A stretch of DNA of 64,000 bases from Gorsachius magnificus. Its lineage: Eukaryota > Chordata > Aves > Pelecaniformes > Ardeidae. This document shows, piece by piece, positions 23,263 through 34,998 of the stretch. The stretch spans positions 65,156,985-65,220,984 of the forward strand of contig CM067086.1 in NCBI GenBank assembly GCA_034008185.1, given 5' to 3'. The stretch's first letter is position 1, and each line of letters opens with the position of its first letter. The translations under genes were made by a program, and so were the position numbers. The notes below the pieces were generated by a model that was given only the letters and a program-made list of their open reading frames with translations, had not been told where the DNA came from and ran no database searches.

Positions 23263-26200
23263 CAACAACTGTCAAACCATTTGGAATTACCAGAGCACAG
23301 AGGAGAGATTTGGGAAGCATGGCAAGATATGGGATGCACGTGAAGAATGTCCTCACAGGCATAAGAGGCACCTTGAAAGAAAGCACGTGTGGAACCGTAA
23401 CCGGGAGGTGATAAGGCAGGAGACAGGTCTGTGGAGGCAATATTAATTATTGATGGCAACACAGAGATGGTAGAAGGGGCTTGGAAGGATTTTGGAGGTA
23501 AAAAAGCCATAGCTTGTTACCAATGGCTTGAAAATGCTGAGGAGCAGGGATGGTGGCTGCCTCAACGTCAGGTTCATGCAGATGAACTCTCTCCTGGCAC
23601 TGGGTACGGGGGCAGGAGAGCCTCTTCCTACACAGCGCACAGGAAGGTGACTGGGTGGATGTGGGAGCAGTTGCCTGAGCTGCGAGAAGGACCAGGGCTT
23701 TGAACTTCTCTCCTTTCTGGAAGGAAGCCCCAGCCGTTGGGCTGTGTTCTGAGTTGAGTCTCTCTCTGTCTTTGCTGCAGAAACTGTTCTGCTCTGCATA
23801 AATATTTAAATATTCCTTCCGATCTGGCAAATTAGTACCTTCAACATGCAGGCAAGAGCTGTTTTCTCTCTGACTCTGAATTTTGAATAATTTTAGATAA
23901 GGAGGATCAGGTTCAGTTCAGGACATGTGAGAAATCTGGGGTGGTGTAGCAGAACATTTTAACCACCAGCACATCCTCTCCCTTTTATTTTTGATAGAGC
24001 ACAGCCTCCCTGTTTCCTCTTGAGAAGAATCCAGTGTGAGAATCCCACCAGTACTTTGCAGGACCGGGTGGGGAGGTGAGTGCCCAGCAGCTGAAATTCA
24101 GGTACTATGAAGAATTTTCAGGTGGAAACCGGAACATCCAGAGAATTTCATTATCTTGAGAGTTAAACACCAACTTGGCAGGGCCTTTAATCTAGACATC
24201 CAAGTCCACTTGTGGTTCTAGGTTTTGGTACACTGGGTAATTTATGCTTGGGCTGTTTTGTTAGACAAATGCAAGGATATTTACCATTGACTCTTCAATG
24301 TCCTTGGCTGGTTGTGTCCCTCCTGAGTCACATTCATGGGGATACTTGCCCACCTTTTTCTCTTCCCTTTCTTTGTTTTTTGAGCTGCGTGGTAGATGTT
24401 TGCTCAATAAACAGTGTTTGAAGTCAGTCGTCTCCAGGTATCTGTGTTGACTGAAACCACTGTACTGTGGCAGAGAGTGCAAACAGAGCAGCTTAGTAGA
24501 TACTGTTATGGTTCGCGTGAAGCCCTCAAACACGGCTGATGAGGATTTCCTTAGTGACAGATCAGTGGTTGCTTGAAGGAATTTGACACTGTATGATTTT
24601 TCTATTTTATTACTATTATTTTCCTAAAATACAAGATTGGCTTACTTGAGTTTATATAAAACGCAAATAAGGCATCTTGCATCAATTTGGGTGGAAAGCC
24701 GGTTATTCAGACATTCAACTCTAATTTTCCACCTGGTATTTTCCCAGGAACATCTTTCCTTGACGTCTATCTCTTAGAATATCTGTGAAACAGAGTAGCC
24801 CTTCAGACAGCGACAGCACCCATTGCTGAATTGTCAGGGATGGGAATACAGGGGCAAAGGCTTAGTGAAGAGTGCTGATATGATACTGTGGGTTTGTTTA
24901 TCATTTAAAAAACAACTTGGGATCATGCTGAAAATTGGAACACTAATTTCAGCCTGCGATCTTGCCTTGACAATATCAGACAGGGTTGGCCAGAAATTTC
25001 CAAAGGTTTTGATTGATACCTTTTCCTTGCATTTTGGTAAAAATATGCTCTCATTTTTTGTTATTTCTAATGACTGCGTCTGTATCTGTTTCAGTGCCTG
25101 CCTTTTCTTCCTTATAATGCTAATTAATAAATCCAGGCTGATTTTGCTGAGAGCTGTAACACTTGCTCCTGCTGATGGGTAGGGCATTCCATTAATCCAA
25201 ACTGTGATGCCAACTGAAAGTCCACCTGCCTGTGGTCCTTTAAAATCCCTCAGTGATTTTGTAAACCAGATGATTAGACCAGAAAAGTGTTTGCCAAACT
25301 CAGATTTAGTCTGTGGTGCAGTTGTAGCTGGATGAAGTGTCGAAGTACAAGTTGGACCATGTTATTTTCTGGTAAGGCTGCCCTGCCCCTTCTGAAGAGT
25401 AACAGGAACATCTCAGAAAATGGAAAATTAATTTCCCACCTTTTCTTGAAATACTGCAATCCCTTCTATAAGGCATTGTCTTGCCACTTCAATGAGTTAT
25501 TTTAGCTTTTTTCTTCTGTTTCATTTGCCTTTGTCACCAAAACAGACCACTCAATTATCTTTTTTACTGCCTTGAGAGTACACTGCAGTCCAGAAGTGGA
25601 TGGGAGCAGCAAGAGATGCGAGGGTTCCATGGTAAAGCCGGCTGCAGGGCAGAATTCCTGTTATCTGGGCTCCATGGCCAAGGTCACAGGCTAGGTAGAG
25701 GGCAGAAAGAGGGAATCCTGACCGTGGAGTCATGCTGTACAAACATATTGAGGAATAGGTACAAGTGCTGGAGAGCAGAAGGAAAGACATTTGTGTGAGC
25801 ATCACACTGGACTGTTTGGGTAAAAAAAAAAAGATTTCTTCTCCTCTCCAGATTCAGGACAGGTATTTCTTGAGTAGAAGTCCAGAGAGAGCTGGGGAAA
25901 TCTTCAGATAGTTTGCTGGCTTGCACTGTCTGACACTTGGTTTTATCTGAACCGTCACAGGTATCTCAAGATACTTTTCACAGCTTTTCCTGTGCCTGAA
26001 TTGCTTGGGAGCAAACAGTGGTGATTCTTAAACCAATTGCCAGTATTCATTTTCTTTGAACCTGCTGGGCCCTGTTTTGACTTCACAAGCATTTGCAAAG
26101 TTTGCTGGCATGTTAACTCTTGTTCAATAACTTGTGAGCAGGTACTCGTACAGATTTGTGGTGAAAAGCCAGGCAGTAGACTATGCTTGGAAGAGTAAAC

Positions 26201-26439
26201 TTTGCAACAGTGCTACTCTCGAACAAGGCTTTGACAGTTCCATCCCATGGACTTCACCTCTCATGAACCTCGACCACCCCATATAAACTTAGGCTGTCAC
26301 CTGATGTTATCTAAATGTACCTGGAGTAGAACAGAGCACATGGCATGCGAATGAGCCTGAAGGATGCTGGAGGGCTCAGGTGTTCAGCTCTGGTGTATCT
26401 CAGCGTGGGTTGGGTCTTCAGCCTGGTTAGAAGAGCTGG

Positions 26440-27180
26440 TCAACCCAGCAGCACAGCGTGTGCTCTACAGATCTCAAGAATGCTGTTACGCAGTGTCCCT
26501 TTGCTTGCTGATCTTGGAGATAAACATTCTTTCTGAACAATGCAGATAGTAGCTTTGAAAGGAAAACTGATCCCACCCCCACCCCTTATAAACAAATCCA
26601 GCTTCACTTTAAAACCGTGCATTTTCTTGGCCCTGCAGCATCTGTCAAAGAGCTGCTTCAGCACCTTAGCGCTTGGGAGCTGTAACTTAACTTCTACCCT
26701 GAAACTATTTGGCTTGTTCTGGTATATTCTTGTGCTGATGCCAGTTTTCTGTCTAAGCAGGCTTCTTTGCTTTGTTGTGCTTACTTCCCTGCCACATTTC
26801 CACAGGGAAAGCTGAATGTTTTTGCATCTTCTCTTGGAAGACTGAAATTCCCATCTCCCTAACTTGCTCTTCTCTGTACTTGTTGACATGGGACAATCTC
26901 TCCTGAATGAGGCACCCTGCTCTACCAGTGTCCCTGGAGAGGTCAGTGACACTTCCCCACCTCCGTTTGCTATATCTGGCCAGATATACCCTAGGACTGC
27001 ACTTGGCTTTTCCACTGCCACAGGATGCTGGGGTCCTGTAGGCACCCTGGTATGAGCATAGACCAGTTTTATGTGTCTGGGTTTTGGCACATAAGAGGAC
27101 TTTCTTAAAGTGGACTTTCTTAAACTGCTTTTATATCTGTGACTCCTGAGATCATCATCATATTTCCACAGGATTTCCAC
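26440..27180 (-). other. Unrecognised 246-codon open frame
   Basis: The longest ATG-initiated open frame in the window. The conceptual product is basic, with many Lys and Arg, and shows no signal peptide, no clear membrane segment and no domain I recognise. Near its start it contains a short repeated motif (SLRKSTLRKS) caused by the 15-bp direct DNA repeat at 27,097-27,126. A frame this long is uncommon by chance but not impossible in 64 kb read in six frames. No flanking CpG island, splice logic or repeat-derived coding motif supports it. I treat it as a probable chance frame, or at most an unproven transcript, and not as a gene call. Confidence 0.25.
27097..27126. repeat. 15-bp tandem direct repeat, two units
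   Basis: GGACTTTCTTAAAGT (27,097-27,111) is followed directly by GGACTTTCTTAAACT (27,112-27,126), with one mismatch. It is a local slippage duplication inside the long minus-strand open frame. Confidence 0.9.
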
Positions 27181-27253
27181 TTCTCCTAAATGCCTCTCAA
27201 CCTCTTATCTTCAGCAAACTGAATTTGTATCTTCCCATATTTCTCTCTCTGAA

Positions 27254-27344
27254 GAATCACAGAATGGCAGGGGTTGGAAGGGACCTCTGGAGATCATCTA
27301 GTCCAACCCCCCTGCTAAAGCTGGTTCACCTAGAGCAGGTTGCA
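27254..27344 (-). mobile_element. CR1 LINE, very short 3' end (other subfamily)
   Basis: Plus strand reads 'gaatcacagaatggcagggg' (27,254-27,273), 'ttggaagggacctctggaga' (27,274-27,293), then 'tcatctagtccaacccccct' and 'tagagcaggttgca'. This is the complement of a CR1 3' UTR of the type ending GGTCCCTTCCAACCC, a different tail from the 'aaagacctttaagatcatc' copies at 5,254, 7,591 and 40,116. Only about 90 bp remains, all non-coding. Confidence 0.92.
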
Positions 27345-28409
27345 ATACCTTTCCATTTCTCTTTACACTCAGATAAACATTCGTTGCTTCATTTCACTTG
27401 GACTCCTTTGCCTGGGCAAAACCTAGAGGCTCTCCATGAGGCTGGTTAATGTGATGTGTGAGTGCAAAGGAGTGTCCTTGCTTGGCCATCTTACAAGGAC
27501 TTGCCTGCCTGAGCTCTGCAATTATGTGATTTTAATTGGCTTTTAATTTGGGAAGATTATATAATATACTTAAATGAAAACCACAGAGGTGTTGTTAATA
27601 TGTAGGTTAGAAATTGCAAACAAAATGATAAGTGACTGAATTGCTTCTGAGCTCATACAGGCAAATTCACATTTACTTTCCCATGTACTTAATGTGAAAT
27701 ATACCAGAAAGTCCATAATTAGAAAATTATAAGGATTTAAAACCTATATTGCAAAAATACATTTCTGTGGCTCTGGAGGTTGCAAACATGCTTTCCATGT
27801 AGAGCTGTATGTTGCATTTATGCTGATTTAATCATTCATTAAACATTAGTAAGAGGCCAATTATGCTGTTCAAGAATAAGATGTTTTACGAGAAAATGAC
27901 AAAAAGATACATGTAATCATTGAAATGCCAGTTTACAATCAGATAGGATGGGAAATAATCCCTTTAGCAAGCTTAAGCTTTTACATATTAATGGCAACAT
28001 TGGGGAGAGTGGAAAGAGGGCTTTAACAGCCTTGCGGCCTTCCGGCCCTAATCAGAAAGTGAGTGCTTACGATGCTCCGGACAAAGATTTAATGCACTGT
28101 TTTATTCTGTGGCAGAGCTACCATGAGATGTGCTCTTTAATTGCCCTACCTGTACTTTAACAAGTGTGGGGCTACATATAGATATATAAACACGGAGAAA
28201 ATAGGGGCTAGAAACAGTATTCTGACTCTTCAGAGAGGTGAGATGTTCTGGGGAGGGAAGAGAGTAAAGATCCACTGGGACATCTCCATACTTCTACTTC
28301 TGAAGGCCCGTGTCAATCACCTTGTGGAAAAGGAAGGAGGACGGAGAGAGGACGTGCCAGTAAAATCATACCTGTGAAATCATGGCTGCTGTAGAAGCTG
28401 GGAGGGACA
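27345..28409. other. AT-rich non-coding stretch
   Basis: About 27,520-27,960 is clearly AT-rich, with ATTTAATCATTCATTAAACA-like sequence near 27,825. No repeat is recognised. It could be a conserved non-coding element or simply low-GC DNA, and the sequence alone does not decide. Confidence 0.5.
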
Positions 28410-28800
28410 GAAACTCATTTTTTCACCTCTCTTCCAATACAAGACTTAGGGACACCATACAAAACTCTTGGGTCATAGGTGCAAAATAAACAGCAGGACG
28501 TGGTTCTTGGCACAGAATATTGTGAAGCGGTGGAACTCCTTGCTGCAGGATCTGGTGGATGCTCTAAGTTTGCATAAGAAGTTCAAAAAGCAAGCAGATA
28601 AATTAATGGAAAGAAAGCTGTTTGGGAGCTATTAAGCAGCATCTTCTTCTTGCTCTGGAAGTTTCTCAGCCGCAGATTTTTGCACACTGGAAACATCAGT
28701 CTGGTTCGTAAACCTGCCCTTAGCCATTTGCTAAGGCTGTTGGAGGCAGGATGATGAGTCAAATGGACCTTTCAGTTGAACCGGTATGGTTGTTCTTATG
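28410..28800 (+). mobile_element. Old CR1-like LINE 3' end, strongly diverged
   Basis: Colinear with an older amniote CR1 3' end. The part 'cctctcttccaatacaagac' (28,426-28,445) comes first, then 'gtggaactccttgctgcagg' (28,531-28,550) and a gapped 'ttcaaaaagcaagcagataa' (28,581-28,600) region. After that comes 'tcaaatggacctttcagttg' (28,759-28,778) and the terminal 'ccggtatggttgttcttatg' (28,781-28,800). The end TGTTCTTATG is the tail of the older CR1 type, not the ATTCTATG type. Many substitutions suggest far greater age than the other CR1 copies here. Its orientation is plus. Confidence 0.7.
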
Positions 28801-31800
28801 TTTTCGTGTGTGTGTGTGCGTGTTCATACATCAGTAAAAGATATTTAAAAAAAAAAAATCTCTTTTTGTGACCTTGCACAGACTCCTATGAGAAAATAAT
28901 TCAGCATTGTTTCTCTCACATTTACCATGTACCAGAGACCTAAAGTAGATGACATTCAGCAAACCACGGACTGCGTTGCTGAGAGAACTGAGACTGCTTT
29001 GATGTGTATGAGATCAGAAAAAAAGAAAGGCTACACAAGGCCAAAAAACTACAGAGGTAAGCTAAAAATGAAGAAAATGAGACAATTGTTAATTTTCTAA
29101 GTTCTCATGAACGCTACTCTAAAGTGACTCACCTTTGAATCTCTCTGAGTACTTTCTGTGCCTGAAAATCTTGCAGTTCCCAGGTTTCCTCTGGGATCTG
29201 AACTCTCCTGTCTTTTTCTCCAAGCACATTTGGACTGAAGGCTGAGTAGGGTTGGGCAAAGAAAGTCCATCATGATCTGACCAAAAAACCACTCAATCCT
29301 TATGAAAAATCAAGGACAGGAAGCCCAAAGGCATGGGAACTTGTCAGCAATTAAGAAAATGGACATGGAACCGAGAGGTCCCAGGGCAAGAACAGAAAAA
29401 ACAGGGAAGACCCAGGTGAGCAGAAAATGGGTTCCAGATAAACTTCAGCAAAGCATCACTCCAGCTTCCCAGGGCCATGCCAAGCATTGATGTTCTCCGA
29501 CTGCTTTACCGACTTGTACATCTGGCTGCCCAAAGACACAGCCCCCTTTTCCCAAATCCAGTTGGTCAGCTGTCCCCGTTGCCATGCCGGCCTCTGGGCA
29601 ACGGACCCAAGCGATGCTGTTGAGAGGGAGAAAAATGTATTCCAGCGATAATATTGAAGGGTTACAGCTGCCAAACACACTGTGTCTGTGGAAACACCTG
29701 TTGAGTGGCTGTTGCAGTGGGAAGAGCAAGATGAAGAAAGACAGCTGTAAAAGTGCCAGCAGCAGTAGGAAGCTCTACCAAGACAGCTTTGTGCCAGTTA
29801 GAGATGTGCCAAATTATTTGGCTGCATTTCAAATATCTGGGTGTCCACTCCATTTGCCAGCTCGCGCTCCCAGGGAATACTTCAGCATTAACACCACTAC
29901 TGCCATGCTCCCGCTGCTCTGCCACTTTCATTTCAGCTTTTACATTTCTGTATTTCTTTTATTTCTAGTTCCTTCTAGTGCAAAGGAAAGCCCAGTATTG
30001 CAGCGCAGAGCCCAGAATAAGGGCTGGGATCTGCAGCTGGTGGGAAGACAAAGCATCACTGTAAAGGTTTTTGGCAATTGGCTTGTGAGATCTGCTGGGT
30101 TATTATTTTGTGTCTCTCCTGTTGTTGTTGTTGTTGTTTTTTCCAGAGAATAATAATTTTATCTTTTACAAACAGTTAGCTAACCTGCACACTTCTCCTG
30201 CCTGTCCATCTAGAAATCCTTGGTACTGCAGAGCTCAGCTTTGGGAAGTTTACAATGGGAATGGAGCCGAAATTTGAAAGTTTAGGTGAGCTAGATGGGT
30301 GGTAAGGTGGAAATACAATGACAGAATCCTATAGGGAAATATTTCCAAATGTTTTGTACCTATTCTGGAGGACTTATGTGCCATCCATAGCACTGGCGAT
30401 ACCCAATGAAGAATGAGCGAGCTCACAGCTGGAAGGGAAATCTTTCTTCTCAAAACCAATCTTTCATGAATTAAAAGCACTCTCTGTACAAACAAGGAAT
30501 GGAGAGAAGAGGGAGTTGTAGAGTACTGCGAATCTGGTTTCAATAATCTTCCTCCTAAAGTGCACAAAGGGTGTAGGTTCATGTCCTGGACCATACCCTC
30601 CCAGTTTTTCCTGACTTCCCTTTAAGCCTGTCTGCATCGCCAAAGCCCCATAAAAAGGCCACGGTGTAAATCCATCACTTGACCACAATAAGACCTGGAG
30701 GTATGCCCGAAGTTAAGCTTGTCTTTTTAAGAGTTTTGAAAGCTAAAATGAGGAACTAAATCTCAAAGAATTAAATTGTTGGTCAGATAATTCCTGTAAC
30801 TCTTCCAGCTTCTCACCTTGCCCCAGTGAATACCAGACAGGCCAACAGGCAAGCAAATTGTAGTGCCTACACCACTGCAGCTGTTTCATTGCTTTTCTCT
30901 TTGACACAATCATCTGTTGTCATGATTTTTTCAAATTCCAAAATCCTAAGAATGATCAAAAACTCCCCTGGACCAAAGATCTAATATTTTCTCAGGGAGC
31001 TTTTTTTTTCTGTTAAATGCTCTTGAGAAAAAATCATCTTCTTCTGTCTATTTATGCATAGTTCCAAGATATCCTTATCCATGACAGCTGATTAGCCCTG
31101 GACACAGTATTTTTCTGCGAGGGATCACTGCTTTGCTGGTTGCAGACAGAGATGGAAAGGTCTGAGCTCCCAGAAAAGGGAACCATAGCATTCTACCCTA
31201 CCAAAGCCTTTGGGGGCAGAGAGTCACTCCTGTGGTTTATTTTTTAACAAAATAGAAACCTGTTTGAGCTGGGGCTTCTGGGCCTGACTGTAATGTGCAT
31301 AATGATGGCTAAAACAAAAATTTTTCCTCACAACAGGACCCTTCTTGAGAATAAAGCTCACTTATTAATGGAATACACATCTGTGCTTTTTGAATGAGAG
31401 AGAGAAAATATCACACCATACGAATTGGCAGAAGACCAACTACATCCAGGACAATTTATTTTTCCCTTTTGAGCTTACTTTCCAAACACACTTTACTCTA
31501 ATTACCCTTTTCTCTTCCCAAGCACCGGTCAACCTGTTCCTCTTCTGGTTTGTTTAGGCCAGGAGTAGTATCAGTATGCCTGACTTATTCTGATTTTACC
31601 TGCAGGTGCAGGTCAAAGACCAGCGGTTGTACTTTAATCGGGCTCGCAAGACTCCTTGGTTAATCTTTGCTCCAAGAAAATGGGGTTGTTCCACAGAAAT
31701 TCCTGCCACTCTGTTCCTGTCTCTGTGCTAACCAGTGAGGGAAGGACAGAACTATTTTTTCCTGAGCTTTCAAATGTCCAGTGGAACAAGAAAGCTACAG

Positions 31801-32762
31801 CCTCTTGAAAACTTTCTGGCTGGATCTCATAAATAATGAGAAAAGTCTCTGACTGTTGCCTTGGCCATGTCAAACTTCTCTTCAGACAACCAGAAAATTC
31901 ATCTTTCCTATTAATTTTCCTGACTTTGATGCCAGATTCATGGGATATGGTCTGTTCATCCTGAGAAAATGTTATCTGAGTCAATATTTAGACAGAGTAA
32001 GCCTTAATCACAACATAGTTATGCTTCATTAAAGAGGTTTTCCATTTGCTTCATTTGGAAAATAATGCAGAATGTACCAGAAGCAAACAAATTGGGTAGA
32101 TTTCCTATTCATGAAACCCTTTCTTCCATAGAAATAAAGAGCTAATTACTTGTTCAGAAGCCTTTCTTTTCTTCTTTCAGAGGAGGAATAGGGACACATT
32201 TTCTCCACCTCGCTAGTGTAGATATGCTTGTTGGGTGGTGCCCAACTCTTCCCATTGCTGGTGGGTAGAACCAGAACGACAGAGACTGTTGTCCTCTTAA
32301 ATCCTTTCTTTAGGTACCACCCAAAAGTGGTGTTCACCTATGATCCTTCTCTGGTCATGAAGACCATTCTGAAAAAACTACTTTTAGCAGTGGCCCAGAC
32401 CTTGGTGTGCTCCCAGGTCTCCCAGGAGTGTAGCTCAGGCTGTCTGTAGATCCCATCTCACTTTTAGGTGGGAAACATCCAAGGAACAGTCCCTTACCTG
32501 CACCTCCTATGTCCCCAGGGCTCATACCCTGTCTTTGGCCCCGTGGCACAACCACAGGGACAGAGAAGGTAGAAGGAGGGGCTGAAACTCGTGTAAGCAG
32601 CTGGTCCTTTCACAGCTGGGCACGTGGTAAAGGGCAGGTCTCAGGAGCACGAATATGTAGAGTGGAGTGCAGGCATGACAAATATGGCCCCAAAGCCCCT
32701 CTATGCAGCCATGTGGCCATATTGCCATAGTAACTGACCATTCAGCTGTCCTTAATGTATTT
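28801..32762. other. Non-coding stretch
   Basis: Begins with a short (GT)n run (28,806-28,818) and contains (GTT)5 (30,121-30,136). The longest frame is 29,584-30,153 plus (189 codons). It has a hydrophobic middle and ends in the Val run encoded by the GTT repeat, is unrecognised, and is probably fortuitous. A weak MIR-like patch near 30,745-30,785 is not called. Confidence 0.55.
30121..30136. repeat. (GTT)n microsatellite
   Basis: Five GTT units followed by a T run. It encodes a valine string in an overlapping chance frame. Confidence 0.85.
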
Positions 32763-32900
32763 CTTTATCCTCACAACATCCTGGCAAGGTAAAAAAGTGC
32801 TTTTGTCTTCATGTTGCAGAGAGGAACCTGCGTGCAGTGGCTCACCCAAGGGCACGTACACAGGCTGTAGCAGAATGATGCTGCCTTGTCTCCCACAGCC
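32763..32900 (-). repeat. MIR SINE remnant (antisense)
   Basis: Order of blocks matches an antisense MIR: 'ctttatcctcacaacatcct' (32,763-32,782), 'ggcaaggtaaaaaagtgctt' (32,783-32,802), 'cagagaggaacctgcgtgca' (32,817-32,836), 'gtggctcacccaagggcacg' (32,837-32,856), and a 'cacagcctgagg'-like end. The consensus is 'cctcacaacaaccctgtgaggtagg... ttgcccaaggtcacacagc'. The call is strong given the length and order. Confidence 0.78.
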
Positions 32901-34925
32901 TGAGGCGGCACAGAAATCATGGCATTTTCCTTCTTTCTTGCACTAAGGAAATGGGTTGCAGCTCCTTCTTCATTTGTTGTTACCCTCCATCCATCAGCAC
33001 AGACTGGACTAACTGGGGGAGGCTGCAGGGAAGCTGGTAGTGGAGGGAGGCCAAGGGATGTGTCTGAGTTCGTCGCCTTCTCTGGGGCATGGAGGAGCAG
33101 ATGATTTTGCCTGCAGAGCTCATAAAAAAAAATTGATTTCTTTCATCTCTTTCCTGAGCAAAGGCCAGTGCTGAGCCTAGCAGATTATTCAATAACATCC
33201 CATAAAAATATTAAACCTCTATATCGGAACCAAATTAAAATTATATTTCGTGATGTGAACAAAGGTACCCAAGTCGATTTTGTCTCTCTCGCCCTCTTTT
33301 TTCGAATTTAATATCACACAGAAGAGAGAAATGAAATCTGTATTTAAATGGCTGTGGAACATTGCGCATTAAAGTGCACAGCAAGTCACTCCCTAAAGCA
33401 CTCCATATGATATGTAAATCTTTTGATCTTTCACAAAATGCATGAGTTCCATAAAGAATAATGAGTACTAGCTTGGGAAGTACAATATTGACTGTCACTG
33501 TAGTGCACTTAGCCACAATTATTATTTGCATGGCTTTTGCAACATAACTGGAGGGGAGAGTCCTGTGAATATTTTTAATGCATTCTAATAGCTGCTAAAA
33601 GAGATTTTATTTTATAATAGATGCATTCTTTCTTTTGGGTCTACAAGCATATTTTTTTTTTCAATTTATTCATTACATTTTTTACTCTTTATAAGAAAGC
33701 ATCTGTGGAGAAAATCAGAAGAGCACACAAGTCCTGAGGAAAGAAACAATTGACATCCTGCCCTGCCATTAGCTGCCATAAAGCAGGGAAATTGACAATA
33801 ACATTTATTTATTCTTTAAGCCAATGAGTAAAGTTTAACTTGATAAACGATCTTAGGTATGATCTGCCTGAGGGAGCTTGAAGTGGTAGTTCCCCTTCGA
33901 GGCGTTTCTGAGAACCGGCCAGATTCTCTGCAAGGTGTAAATGCACGGACATCCCATAGGATTGGTTTGTCTGTGACCTTTGTTGCCTCTGACTTTCAGC
34001 ATGGAAAGGATTTAAATGCATCGGCCTGGTGGCAGTTGGTGCTTATTTTCAGTACTAGTGGTGGGGAGGGAGAAGCTGAGCCCTGGAAGTCTGCATGCTG
34101 AGCCTTTTCCATCTTTCTCTCCAGCTCTCCGGGTTTGCATCAGCCCAGGCCCCTCCTGGAGGTGGGGAGCTGAACCTCTTCTTGCAGAAGAAGAGATTTC
34201 TCCCATCTTTCTTGTGGACACCTGCATCCTGTTTGTTCATCCAGGAGATGAGAAGACTGCAACCTCATGGTGCAGGAAAGTGAGGTAGGAATAAGGGCTA
34301 TCACAAACACCACTTTAATTTTACTTTGTTTTACTTTCTGGTTTCCTTCCCGAAGCTCTCAATACCTCTCTGAAGGTCTATTCCAAGTAGCTTGATGCAT
34401 TTTTTTACTTTACATTACAACAAAGCCCAGAAGCTACAGAGCAAGGTTAGAGTTGGTTGAGCTGGTAGGGATATGGTCAGTACTCCCGGCAATACAAACC
34501 ACAGCAAATGGACATGGATGGTGCTGCTGTTCCTGGATTGGAGAGGAAAAGGCAGGTTATTGAAGATGAGCTTTTCTTGTAATGCAGAAATGATCGAGTG
34601 TTCTAAAGAGGCACTCAATGAAGTCAGGTGCTGATTTACTGTTGACGTCTCAGGGACCAGCACACCCATACATGTGACAGGTCATGTGTGTGATCGGGGA
34701 CGGATTGCCTGACACCTCTGTGGTGTGCAGTTCACCCAGTCAGCAGGACAGGTTTACAGCTGAAGAAACAATACACGCACCAAAATCAAACCCAAAGATC
34801 GGTTTGCGTCCCTGGTGACAACTTGGTTCAGAGAACAGACTTTTCCTTCTATCAGGTGACAATTCTTAATAATTTGCATTGGTCTCAAGGTCCAGTCTAC
34901 AGGGAGAAAGCAATGTTTTGCCTTT
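32901..34925. other. Non-coding stretch with AT-rich block
   Basis: 33,200-33,720 is AT-rich and has a perfect octamer ATTTGCAT (33,524-33,531). It is discussed as a candidate conserved element. 34,055-34,290 has overlapping open frames on both strands (60-90 codons) after a pyrimidine-rich stretch ending in CTCTCCAG, and no product is recognised. Confidence 0.55.
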
Positions 34926-34998
34926 TTGTGCCTCAGTTTCTCTGATTGTAAGATAGGCATAGTGCCATTTTCTTTCTTTATAAAAGCACTTTGATAGC
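34926..34998 (+). repeat. MIR SINE core/3' fragment
   Basis: Plus strand 'ttgtgcctcagtttctctga' (34,926-34,945) and 'ttgtaagataggcatagtgc' follow the MIR core 'ctgtgcctcagtttccccatctgtaaaatgg'. The later 'taaaagcactttgatagcc' fits the 3' side. The 5' tRNA-related half is not recognisable. Confidence 0.7.

Larger units (their letters stand above)
23263..27253. other. Non-coding stretch with the longest open frame
   Basis: No repeat family is recognised except a 15-bp direct repeat at 27,097-27,126. It holds the 246-codon minus-strand open frame (26,440-27,180), listed separately. Two opposed frames of about 118 codons overlap at 24,823-25,187, and three frames overlap at 23,431-23,830. None is recognised. 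Confidence 0.55.

Noticed and set aside
24823..25187. Opposed open frames of 119 and 117 codons
   Set aside because: Both strands are open over the same bases, and neither product is recognisable. This is best explained by local base composition.
29584..30153. 189-codon open frame
   Set aside because: Ends in a valine run from a GTT microsatellite, matches nothing known and overlaps other frames on the opposite strand.
30745..30785. MIR-like 'gaggaactaaatctcaaaga' patch
   Set aside because: Only one block fits and no ordered second block follows.
34095..34290. Possible exon after a CTCTCCAG acceptor
   Set aside because: Open in more than one frame and on both strands, with no recognised product and only a weak donor near 34,285.
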